Assembly (NCBI GenBank): GCA_947846985.1
Contig: CANTUZ010000014.1
Span: 6,921,232 to 6,985,231, forward strand
Direction of reading: 5' to 3'
DNA from: Fratercula arctica
Taxonomy: Eukaryota; Chordata; Aves; Charadriiformes; Alcidae
Length of the DNA stretch: 64,000 nt
The notes beneath the pieces were generated by a model, which worked only from the letters and a program-made list of their open reading frames with translations, was not told where the DNA came from and made no database searches. A program made the position numbers and the translations under genes. Below, piece by piece: positions 1-12,300 of this stretch (position 1 is the stretch's first letter; each line of letters opens with the position of its first letter).

Positions 1-133
1 CCCCCCCCAACCCAAACGCTTGGTCCCCCCACCCCGGGGTGGGGGTTGGGGTGCAGCCGGACGCTTGGGTTCCCCCCCCCCCCGCCACCCCCCCACCCCC
101 CCCATCCGGGGCTTTCCCGGGCTGCGGTTCAGG

Positions 134-389
134 CTGGAGTCGCTCAAGCGCTGGAATGGGGAGGGGGTGGCGTGGTGTGAGAAGGGGGTGCAGGTGCTGC
201 TCACGGCGGTGGGGGCCTTCGCCGCCTTCGGCCTCATGACCATCGCCATCGGCACCGACTACTGGCTCTACGCCCGCGCCTTCATCTGCAACACCAGCAA
301 CGCCTCGGGGGAGGACGCGGCCCACCGCGACCGCCGCGACCCCGGCGGCCTCACCCACTCCGGCCTCTGGCGGATCTGCTGCCTCGAAG
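134..389 (+). CDS. CACNG8: CACNG8 exon 1 (N terminus, TM1, first extracellular loop)
   Basis: Encodes ESLKRWN through CCLE and ends in phase 1 before a GTGGGG donor. The expected initiator is CTG at 134-136, with A at -3 and G at +4. No ATG precedes it in frame within the window. The next in-frame Met lies inside TM1 (GLMTIAIG) and would truncate it. Confidence 0.93.
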
Positions 390-3300
390 GTGGGGGTTCG
401 GGGGGGGGGGGGTTTGGGGGGGGGGCGGGGAGGCGGCGTGGCACCGGCGGGGACGTTCGTGGCACTGTCGGGGGAAGCTCGCAGCGTGGTGGCATCGCTG
501 GGGACGTTCGTGGCACTGTCGGGGGAAGCTCGCAGCGTGGTGGCATCGCTGGGGACATTCGTGGCACTGTCAGGGGAAGCTCGCAGCGCGGTGGCATCGC
601 TGGGGACACCGGTGGCACTGTCAGGGGAAGCTCGCAGCGCGGTGGCATCGCTGGGGACACCGGTGGCACTGTCAGGGGAAGCTCGCAGCGCGGTGGCATC
701 GCTGGGGACATTCGTGGCACTGTCAGGGGAAGCTCGCAGCGCGGTGGCATCGCTGGGGACACCGGTGGCACTGTCAGGGGAAGCTCGCAGCGCGGTGGCA
801 TCGCTGGGGACAACCGGTGGCACTGTCAGGGGAAGCTCGCAGCGCGGTGGCATCGCTGGGGACACCGGTGGCACTGTCAGGGGAAGCTCGCAGCGCGGTG
901 GCATCGCCGGGGACATTCGTGGCACTGTCAGGGGAAGCTCGCAGCGCGGTGGCATCGCTGGGGACATTCGTGGCACTGTCAGGGGAAGCTCGCAGCGCGG
1001 TGGCATCGCTGGGGACACCGGTGGCACTGTCAGGGGAAGCTCGCAGCGCGGTGGCATCGCTGGGGACATTCGTGGCACTGTCAGGGGAAGCTCGCAGCGC
1101 GGTGGCATCGCTGGGGACACCGTGGCACTGTCAGGGGAAGCTCGCAGCGTGGTGGCATCACTGGGGACACTGGTGGCACTGTCAGGGGAAGCTCGCAGCG
1201 CGGTGGCATCGCTGGGGACACCGGTGGCACTGTCAGGGGAAGCTCGCAGCGTGGTGGCACTGCTGGGGACACCGGTGGCACTGTCAGGGGAAGCTCGCAG
1301 CGCGGTGGCATCGCTGGGGACACCGGTGGCACTGTCAGGGGAAGCTCGCAGCGCGGTGGCATCGCTGGGGACACCGGTGGCACTGTCAGGGGAAGCTCGC
1401 AGCGCGGTGGCACCGCTGGGGACATTCGTGGCACTGTCAGGGGAAGCTCGCAGCGCGGTGGCATCGCTGGGGACACCGGTGGCACTGTCAGGGGAAGCTC
1501 GCAGCGCGGTGGCATCGCTGGGGACACCGGTGGCACTGTCAGGGGAAGCTCGCAGCGCGGTGGCATCGCTGGGGACACCGGTGGCACTGTCAGGGGAAGC
1601 TCGCAGCGCGGTGGCATCGCTGGGGACACCGGTGGCACTGTCAGGGGAAGCTCGCAGCGCGGTGGCATCGCTGGGGACACCGGTGGCACTGTCAGGGGAA
1701 GCTCGCAGCGCGGTGGCACCGCTGGGGACACCGGTGGCACTGTCAGGGGAAGCTCGCAGCGCGGTGGCATCGCTGGGGACATTCGTGGCACTGTCAGGGG
1801 AAGCTCGCAGCGCGGTGGCATCGCTGGGGACATTCGTGGCACTGTCAGGGGAAGCTCGCAGCGCGGTGGCACCGCTGGGGACACCGGTGGCACTGTCAGG
1901 GGAAGCTCGCAGCGCGGTGGCATCGCTGGGGACACCGGTGGCACTGTCAGGGGAAGCTCGCAGCGCGGTGGCATCGCTGGGGACATTCGTGACACTGTCA
2001 GGGGAAGCTCGCAGCGCGGTGGCATCGCTGGGGACGCTGGTGGCACTGTCAGGGGAAGCTCGCAGCGCGGTGGCATCGCTGGGGACATTCGTGGCACTGT
2101 CAGGGGAAGCTCGCAGCGCGGTGGCATCGCCGGGGACACCGGTGGCACTGTCAGGGGAAGCTCGCAGCGCGGTGGCATCGCTGGGGACATTCGTGGCACT
2201 GTCAGGGGAAGCTCGCAGCGCGGTGGCATCGCTGGGGACACCGGTGGCACTGTCAGGGGAAGCTCACAGCGCGGTGGCATCGCTGGGGACATTCGTGGCA
2301 CTGTCAGGGGAAGCTCGCAGCGTGGTGGCATCGCTGGGGACACCGGTGGCCACTGTCAGGGGAAGCTCGCAGCGCGGTGGCATCCGCTGGGGACACCGGT
2401 GGCACTGTCAGGGAAGCTCACAGCGTGGTGGCATCGCTGGGGACATTCGTGGCACTGTCATGGGAAGCTCGCAGCGCGGTGGCATCGCTGGGGACAACCG
2501 GTGGCACTGTCAGGGGAAGCTCACAGCGCGGTGGCATTGCTGGGGGACACCGGTGGCACTGTCAGGGAAGCTCGCAGCGCGGTGGCATCGGCCGGGGACA
2601 TTCGTAGGCACTGTCAGGGGAAGCTCGCAGCGCGGTGGCATCGGCTGGGGACATTCGTGGCACTGTCAGGGGAAAGCTCGCAAGCGCGGTGGCATCGCTG
2701 GGGGACACCGGTGGCACTGTCGAGGGGAAGCTCGCAGCGTCGGTGCATCGCTGGGGACATTCGTGGCACTGTCAGGGGAAGCTCGCAGCGCGGTGGCATC
2801 GCCGGGGACACCGGTGGCACTGTCAGGGGAAGCTCGCAGCGCGGTGGCATCGCCGGGGACATTCGTGGCACTGTCAGGGGAAGCTCGCAGCGCGGTGGCA
2901 TCGCTGGGGACACCGGTGGCACTGTCAGGGGAAGCTCGCAGCGCGGTGGCATCGCTGGGGACATTCGTGGCACTGTCAGGGGAAGCTCGCAGCGCGGTGG
3001 CATCGCTGGGGACACCGGTGGCACTGTCAGGGGAAGCTCGCAGCGCGGTGGCATCGCTGGGGACACCGGTGGCACTGTCAGGGGAAGCTCGCAGCGCGGT
3101 GGCATCGCTGGGGACATTCGTGGCACTGTCAGGGGAAGCTCGCAGCGCGGTGGCATCGCTGGGGACACCGGTGGCACTGTCAGGGGAAGCTCGCAGCGCG
3201 GTGGCATCGCTGGGGACATTCGTGGCACTGTCAGGGGAAGCTCGCAGCGCGGTGGCATCGCTGGGGACATTCGTGGCACTGTCAGGGGAAGCTCGCAGCG

Positions 3301-6300
3301 CGGTGGCATCGCTGGGGACATTCCGGTGGCCCACTGTTCCGATCGGGAAGGCTCGCAGCGGGTGGGCATCGGGGCTGGGGACATCTCGTGCACTGTCAGG
3401 GGAAGCTCGCAGCGCGGTGGCACCGCTGGGGACATTCGTGGCACTGTCAGGGGAAGCTCGCAGCGTGGTGGCATCGCTGGGGACATTCGTGGCACTGTCA
3501 GGGGAAGCTCGCAGCGCGGTGGCATCGCTGGGGACATTCGTGGCACTGTCAGGGAAGCTCGCAGCGCGGTGGCATCGCTGGGGACATTCGTGGCACTGTC
3601 AGGGGAAGCTCGCAGCGCGGTGGCATCGCTGGGGACATTCGTGGCACTGTCCAGGGGAAGCTCGCAGCGTGGTGGCATCGCTGGGGACACCGGTGGCACT
3701 GTCAGGGGAAGCTCGCAGCGTGGTGGCATCGCTGGGGACATTCGTGGCACTGTCAGGGGAAGCTCGCAGCATGGTGGCATCGCTGGGGACATTCGTGGCA
3801 CTGTCAGGGGAAGCTCGCAGCGTGGTGGCATCGCTGGGGACATTCGGTGGCACTGTTAGGGGAAGCTCGCAGCATGGTGGCATCGCTGGGGACATTCGTG
3901 GCACTGTCAGGGGAAGCTCGCAGCGTGGTGGCATCGCTGGGGACATTCGTGGCACTGTCAGGGGAAGCTCGCAGCGCGGTGGCATCGCTGGGGACATTCG
4001 TGGCACTGTCAGGGGAAGCTCGCAGCGCGGTGGCATCGCTGGGGACATTCGTGGCACTGTCAGGGGAAGCTCGCAGCGCGGTGGCATCGCTGGGGACATT
4101 CGTGGCACTGTCAGGGGAAGCTCGCAGCGTGGTGGCATCGCTGGGGACACCGGTGGCACTGTCAGGGGAAGCTCGCAGCGTGGTGGCATCGCTGGGGACA
4201 CCGGTGGCACTGTCAGGGGAAGCTCGCAGCGCGGTGGCATCGCTGGGGACACCGGTGGCACTGTCAGGGGAAGCTCGCAGCGCGGTGGCATCGCCGGGGA
4301 CATTCGTGGCACTGTCAGGGGAAGCTCGCAGCGTGGTGGCATCGCTGGGGACATTCGTGGCACTGTCAGGGGAAGCTCGCAGCGCGGTGGCATCGCCGGG
4401 GACACCGGTGGCACTGTCAGGGGAAGCTCGCAGCGTGGTGGCATCGCTGGGGACCACCGGTGGCACTGTCAGGGGAAGCTCGCAGCGCGGTGGCATCGCT
4501 GGGGACACCGGTGGCACTGTCAGGGGAAGCTCGCAGCGCTGGTGGCATCGCCGGGGGACATTCGTGGCACTGTCAGGGGAAGCTCGCAGCGTGGTGGCAT
4601 CGCTGGGGACATTCGTGGCACTGTCAGGGGAAGCTCGCAGCGCGGTGGCACCGCTGGGGACATTCGTGGCACTGTCAGGGGAAGCTCGCAGCGCGGTGGC
4701 ATCGCCGGGGACATTCGTGGCACTGTCAGGGGAAGCTCGCAGCGCGGTGGCATCGCTGGGGACATTCGTGGCACTGTCAGGGGAAGCTCGCAGCGCCGGT
4801 GGCATCGCTGGGGACACCGGTGGCACTGTCAGGGGAAGCTCGCAGCGCGGTGGGCATCGCCGGGGACACCGGTGGCACTGTCAGGGGAAGCTCGCAGCGC
4901 GGTGGCATCGCTGGGGACACCGGTGGCACTGTCAGGGGAAGCTCGCAGCGCGGGTGGCATCGCTGGGGACATTCGTGGCACTGTCAGGGGAAGCTCGCAG
5001 CGCGGTGGCATCGCCGGGGACACCGTGGCACTGTCAGGGGAAGCTCCCAGCGCGGTGGCATCGCCGGGGACACCGGTGGCAACTGTCAGGGGAAGCTCGC
5101 AGCGCGGTGGCATCGCCGGGGACACCGGTGACACTGTCAGGGGAAGCTCGCAGCGCGGTGGCATCGCTGGGGACACCGGTGGCACTGTCAGGGGAAGCTC
5201 GCAGCGCGGTGGCATCGCTGGGGACACCGGTGGCACTGTCAGGGGAAGCTCGCAGCGCGGTGGCACCGCTGGGGACACCGGTGGCACTGTCAGGGGAAGC
5301 TCGCAGCGCGGTGACATCGCTGGGGACACCGGTGGCACTGTCAGGGGAAGCTCGCAGCGCGGTGCCATCGCTGGGGACATTCGTGGCACTGTCAGGGGAA
5401 GCTCGCAGCACGGTGGCATCGCTGGGGACACCGGTGGCACTGTCAGGGGAAGCTCGCAGCGCGGTGGCACCGCTGGGGACATTCGTGGCACTGTCAGGGG
5501 AAGCTCGCAGCGCGGTGGCATCGCTGGGGACACCGGTGGCACTGTCAGGGGAAGCTCGCAGCGCGGTGGCACCGCTGGGGACACCGGTGGCACTGTCAGG
5601 GGAAGCTCGCAGCGCGGTGGCATCACTGGGGACATTCGTGACACTGTCAGGGGAAGCTCGCAGCGCGGTGGCACCGCTGGGGACATTCGTGGCACTGTCA
5701 GGGGAAGCTCGCAGCGCGGTGGCACTGCTGGGGACACCGGTGGCACTGTCAGGGGAAGCTCGCAGCGCGGTGGCATCGCTGGGGACACCGGTGGCACTGT
5801 CAGGGGAAGCTCGCAGCGCGGTGGCATCGCTGGGGACACCGGTGGCACTGTCGGGGAAGCTCGCAGCGCGGTGGCATCGCTGGGGACACCGGTGCACTGT
5901 CGGGGAAGCTCGCAGCGCGGTGGCAGCACTGGGGACACCGGTGGCACTGTCAGGGGAAGCTCGCAGCGCGGTGGCACCGCTGGGGACATTCGTGGCACTG
6001 TCAGGGGAAGCTCGCAGCGCGGTGGCATCGCTGGGGACATTCGGTGGCACTGTCAGGGAAGCTCGCAGCGCGGTGGCATCGCTGGGGGACACCGGTGGCA
6101 CTGTCAGGGGAAGCTCGCAGCGCGGTGGCATCGCTGGGGACATTCGTGGCACTGTCAGGGGAAGCTCGCAGCGCGGTGGCACCGCTGGGGACACCGGTGG
6201 CACTGTCAGGGGAAGCTCGCAGCGCGGTGGCATCGCTGGGGACATTCGTGGCACTGTCAGGGGAAGCTCGCAGCGCGGTGGCACTGCTGGGGACACCGTG

Positions 6301-9300
6301 GCACTGTCAGGGGAAGCTCGCAGCGCGGTGGCATCGCTGGGGACACTCGTGGCACTGTCAGGGGAAGCTCGCAGCGCGGTGGCATCGCTGGGGACATTCG
6401 TGGCACTGTCAGGGGAAGCTCGCAGCGCGGTGGCATCCGCTGGGACATTCGTGGCACTGTCAGGGGAAGCTCGCAGCGCGGTGGCATCGCTGGGGACACC
6501 GGTGGCACTGTCAGGGGAAGCTCGCAGCACGGTGGCATCGCTGGGGACACCGGTGCACTGTCAGGGGAAGCTCGCAGCGCGGTGGCATCGCTGGGGACAT
6601 TCGTGGCACTGTCAGGGGAAGCTCGCAGCGCGGTGGCATCGCTGGGACAACCGGTGGCACTGTCAGGGGAAGCTCGCAGCGCGGTGGCACCGCTGGGGAC
6701 ATTCGTGGCACTGTCAGGGGAAGCTCGCAGCGCGGTGGCATCACTGGGGACACCGGTGGCACTGTTGGGGGGAAGCTCGCAGCGCGGTGGCATCGCTGGG
6801 GACATTCGTGGCACTGTCAGGGGAAGCTCGCAGCGCGGTGGCATCGCTGGGGACACCGGTGGCACTGTCAGGGGAAGCTCGCAGCGTGGTGGCATCGCTG
6901 GGGACACCGGTGGCACTGTCAGGGGAAGCTCGCAGCGCGGTGGCATCGCCGGGGACATTCATGGCACTGTCAGGGGAAGCTCGCAGCGCGGTGGCATCGC
7001 TGGGGACACCGGTGGCACTGTCAGGGGAAGCTCGCAGCGCGGTGGCATCGCTGGGGACACCGGTGGCACTGTCAGGGGAAGCTCGCAGCGCGGTGGCACC
7101 GCTGGGGACATTCGTGGCACTGTCAGGGGAAGCTCGCAGCGCGGTGGCACCGCTGGGGACACCGGTGGCACTGTCAGGGGAAGCTCGCAGCGCGGTGGCA
7201 TCGCTGGGGACACCGGTGGCACTGTCAGGGGAAGCTCGCAGCGTGGTGGCATCGCTGGGGACACCGGTGGCACTGTCAGGGGAAGCTCGCAGCGCGGTGG
7301 CATCGCCGGGGACATTCGTGGCACTGTCAGGGGAAGCTCGCAGCGCGGTGGCATCGCTGGGGACACCGTGGCACTGTCAGGGGAAGCTCGCAGCGCGGTG
7401 GCATCGCTGGGGACACCGGTGGCACTGTCAGGGGAAGCTCGCAGCGCGGTGGCATCGCTGGGGACATTCGTGGCACTGTCAGGGGGAAGCTCGCAGCGCG
7501 GTGGCACCGCTGGGGACACCGGTGGCACTGTCAGGGGAAGCTCGCAGCGCGGTGGCATCGCTGGGGACACCGGTGGCACTGTCAGGGGAAGCTCGCAGCA
7601 CGGTGGCATCGCTGGGGACACCGGTGGCACTGTCAGGGAAGCTCGCAGCACGGTGGCATCGCCGGGGACACCGGTGGCACTGTCAGGGGAAGCTCGCAGC
7701 GCGGTGGCATCGCTGGGGACATTCGTGGCACTGTCAGGGGAAGCTCGCAGCACGGTGGCATCGCTGGGGACATTCGTGGCACTGTCAGGGGAAGCTCGCA
7801 GCGCGGTGGCACTGCTGGGGACATTCGTGGCACTGTCAGGGGAAGCTCGCAGCGCGGTGGCACTGCTGGGGACATTCGTGGCACTGTCAGGGGAAGCTCG
7901 CAGCGCGGTGGCACTGCTGGGGACATTCGTGGCACTGTCAGGGGAAGCTCGCAGCGCGGTGGCATCGCTGGGGACACCGGTGGCACTGTCAGGGGAAGCT
8001 CGCAGCGCGGTGGCATCGCTGGGGACACCGGTGGCACTGTCAGGGGAAGCTCGCAGCGCGGTGGCACTGCTGGGGACATTCGTGGCACTGTCAGGGGAAG
8101 CTCGCAGCGCGGTGGCATCGCCGGGGACACCGGTGGCACTGTCAGGGGAAGCTCGCAGCGCGGTGGCATCGCCGGGGACACCGGTGGCACTGTCAGGGGA
8201 AGCTCGCAGCGCGGTGGCATCGCTGGGGACACCGGTGGCACTGTCAGGGGAAGCTCGCAGCGCGGTGGCATCGCTGGGGACACCGGTGGCACTGTCAGGG
8301 GAAGCTCGCAGCGCGGTGGCATCGCTGGGGACATTCGTGGCACTGTCAGGGGAAGCTCGCAGCGCGGTGGCATCGCTGGGGACATTCGTGGCACTGTCAG
8401 GGGAAGCTCGCAGCGCGGTGGCACTGCTGGGGACACCGGTGGCACTGTCAGGGGAAGCTCGCAGCGCGGTGGCATCGCTGGGGACATTCGGTGGCACTGT
8501 CAGGGGAAGCTTCGCAGCGCGGTGGCACCGCTGGGGACAACCGGTGGCACTGTCAGGGGAAGCTCGCAGCGCGGTGGCATCGCTGGGGACATTCGTGGCA
8601 CTGTCAGGGGAAGCTCGCAGCGCGGTGGCACCGCTGGGGACACCGGTGGCACTGTCAGGGGAAGCTCGCAGCGCGGTGGCACCGCTGGGGACACTGGTGA
8701 CAGTGTCGGGGGCAGCTCGCGGGGGGACAGGGGGGACCCGCCGCCCCGCGGTGGCACGGTTGGAGGTGTCCCATGGTGTCCCCAACCCCGTCCCTGTGGT
8801 GTCCCCCCCCCCCCCGTGACGTCCCTGTCCCCACCACGTCCCCATCCCCGTGGTGTCCCCACCCCCACGGTGTCCCCACCCCTGTCCCCACGGTGTCCCC
8901 ATCCCTCCAATGTCCCTGTCCCCACAACGGCCCCATCCCTGTCCTTGTGGTGTCCCCGTCCCCGTGGTGTCCCCAACCCCATCCCCGTGGTGTCCCCAAC
9001 CCTACAGCGTCCCCAACCCCATCCCCATGGTGTCCCCAACCCTGTCCCCACAGTGTCCCCATCCCTGTGGTGTCCCCAACCCCATCCCTGTGGTGTCCCC
9101 AACCCTACAGCGTCCCCAACCCCATCCCCATGGTGTCCCCAACCCTACAGCGTCCCCAACCCCGTCCCCGTGGTGTCCCCAACCCCATCCCCGTGGTGTC
9201 CCCGTACCCTACAGCGTCCCCAACCCCATCCCTGTGGTGTCCCCGTCCCTGTGGTGTCCCCATCCCTGCAGCATCCCTGTCCTCATGGTGTCCCCGTCCC

Positions 9301-12300
9301 CGTCCCTGAGGTGTCCCCCATCTCCACGATGTCCCCAACCCTGTCCCTGCAGTGTCCCTGTCCTCAGGGTGTCCCCATCCCTGTCCTCCTGGTGTCCCCG
9401 TCCCCGCAGTGTCTCCATGGTGTCCTCGTCACCGTCCCTGTGGTGTCCCTGTCCCCATCACGTCCCCGTCCCCGCGGTGCCCCTGTCCCCGTGGTGTCCC
9501 TGGTGCCATGATGTCCCTGTGTCCGCGGTGTCCCCGTGGTGTCCTTGTCCCCACGATGTCCCTGTCCCCATCTTGTCCCTGTCCCCGTCCCCACGGTGTC
9601 CCCGTCCCCACTGTGTCCCCATCCCCATGGTGTCCCCATCCCTGTGGTGTCTCCGTCCCCGCAGTGTCCCCGTCCCCACGGTGTCCCTGTCCCTCGGGTG
9701 TCCCTGTCCCCCGCGGTGTCCCCATCCCCACGGTGTCCCCATCCCCACGGTGTCCCCGTCCCTGCTGTGTCCCCGTCCCCACGGTGTCCCTGTCCCTCGG
9801 GTGTCCCTGTCCCTGTCCCCCGCGGTGTCCCCGTCCCCGCGGCAGCCGTCCCCGTGTCCCCGCAGGCCTGAAGCGAGGGCTGTGCCTGAAGATCAACCAC
9901 TTCCCCGAGGACATGGAGTACGACCACGACAGCGCCGAGTACCTGCTGCGTGAGTCGCCCCGGCAACCGCCCCGTCGCCATGGCAACCGCCCCGCCATCA
10001 CCCCGGCAACTGCCAAGCAACCGCCCCGCCATCACCATGGCAACTACCCCGCATCACCTGCCCCGCCATCACCCCGGCGACCATCCCGCCATCACCATGG
10101 CAACTGCCCTGCATCACCTGCCCCGCCATCACCCCGGCAACTGCCAAGCAACCGCCCCGCCATCACCATGGCAACTGCCCTGCATCACCTGCCCCGCCAT
10201 CACCCCGGCGACCATCCCGCCGTCACCATGGCAACCGCCCCGCCATCACCATGGCAACCGCCCCGCCGTCACCCCAGCCATGTCCTGGCGTTATCCCGAC
10301 GTCACCCCAGCAACCGCTGTGGTGTTGCCATGGCAACCTCCTGCCCCCCGGCATCGTCACGGCAATGCCTTGACAACCGGCTTGGCATCGTCTTGGCAAC
10401 GGGGCTGTCATCGTCCCCGGGGATGCCCCGGCGTTGCCATGGTGATGCCCTGGCAACCGCCCTTGCGTTGCCCCGGCAACGGCCTTGGCATCGCCCTGGC
10501 AACTGCCCCAGCCATGCCGCTGCCATGGCAACCGAGTCGCTAGCCACGCCCCCTAGCAACGGGGGTCCCATGGAAGCCCCTCCCATAGCAACCGGGCCCC
10601 TTGGCAACGGGGATGCCATGGCAACGACCCTCCCCTAGCAACAGGGATGCCGGGGCGAGGTTCTGCCTTTTGATTGGCTGCTGTGCCAGGAAGCCTGCCC
10701 CGCTGATTGGCTGGTGGTCCAATGACGGTGAGCACGTGCCCGGTTCTGATTGGCTGCTGACCACAGTCCTTTCTCCTCATTGGTCCCCACCCTCAAGCAC
10801 CCTCTCCTCTGATTGGCTGATGCCTTTAAGGGCTCTGATTGGCTGTGGCCCGGAGAGCTCCCATTGGCTGGTGCTGGTAGATCTTAGCGCACCTGTGGGC
10901 TCTGATTGGCTGGGGGCTGATGGATCCCAGGGTGCTCATGGGCTCCGATTGGCTGCCAGCCTGGAGCGATGCCATTGGCTGGAGCTGACAGATTCCCCCA
11001 CCATTTGTGCACTCTGATTGGCCGCCAGCCCCCGGGGCTGCCATTGGCCGGGGCTAGCGGATCCCACGCCCTTCCTTCTCCCTGATTGGCCGCCATCCCC
11101 GGGGCTGCCATTGGCCGGGGCTAGCAGATCCCGCTGCCATTGGCTGGGGCTAGCGGATCCCACGCCCTTCCTTCTCCCTGATTGGCCGCCATCCCCGGGG
11201 CTGCCATTGGCCGGGGCTAGCGGATCCCGCTGCCATTGGCTGGGGCTAGCGGATCCCACGCCCTTCCTTCTCCTTGATTGGCCGCCATCCCCGGGGCTGC
11301 CATTGGCCGGGGCTAGCGGATCCCACGCCCTTCCTTCTCCCTCATTGGCCACCATCCCCGGGGCTGCCATTGGCCGGGGCTAGCGGATCCCACGCCCTTC
11401 CTTCTCCCTCATTGGCCGCCATCCCCGGGGCTGCCATTGGCCGGGGCTAGCAGATCCCACGCCCTTCCTTCTCCCTGATTGGCCGCCATCCCCGGGGCTG
11501 CCATTGGCCAGGGCTAGCGGATCCCACGCCCTTCCTTCTCCCTCATTGGCCGCCATCCCCGGGGCTGCCATTGGCCGGGGCTAGCGGATCCCGCTGCCAT
11601 TGGCCGGGGCTAGCGGATCCCACGCCCTTCCTTCTCCCTGATTGGCCGCCATCCCCGGGGCTGTCATTGGCCGGGGCTAGCAGATCCCACGCCCTTCCTT
11701 CTCCCTGATTGGCCGCCATCCCCGGGGCTGCCATTGGCCGGGGCTAGCGGATCCCGCTGCCATTGGCTGGGGCTAGCGGATCCCACGCCCTTCCTCTCCT
11801 TGATTGGCCGCCATCCCCGGGGCTGCCATTGGCCGGGGCTAGCGGATCCCACGCCCTTCCTTCTCCCTCATTGGCCGCCATCCCCGGGGCTGCCATTGGC
11901 CGGGGCTAGCGGATCCCACGCCCTTCCTTCTCCCTGATTGGCCGCCATCCCCGGGGCTGCCATTGGCTGGGGCTAGCGGATCCCACGCCCTTCCTTCTCC
12001 CTGATTGGCCGCCATCCCCGGGGCGGCCATTGGCTGGGGCTAGCGGATCCCACGCCCTTCCTTCTCCCTCATTGGCCGCCATCCCCGGGGCTGCCATTGG
12101 CCGGGGCTAGCGGATCCCGCTGCCATTGGCCGGGGCTAACGAGGGCCCGTGGTCCCGCAGGGGTGGTCCGGGCCTCCAGCATCTTCCCGATCCTGAGCGC
12201 GGTGCTGCTGCTGCTGGGGGGGGTCTGCGTGGCCGCCAGCCGCCTGCGCCGGGCACGCACCAGCCTGGTCCTGGGCGCCGGCATCCTCTTCGTCGCCGCC

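Noticed and set aside
445..8730. CRISPR-like regular repeats
   Set aside because: Units abut with no unique spacers, and the surrounding DNA is vertebrate with spliced genes.
390..8819. A 2,809-codon open frame, and others over 1,000 codons, across the start of the window
   Set aside because: It is a stop-free 51-bp tandem repeat inside CACNG8 intron 1, open in several frames on both strands, with verified splice sites on either side. No protein family resemblance.
8773..9953. Proline-rich open frames in the GTGTCCCC array on both strands
   Set aside because: Low-complexity translation of an intronic repeat; overlaps the true CACNG8 exon 2 in the wrong frame.
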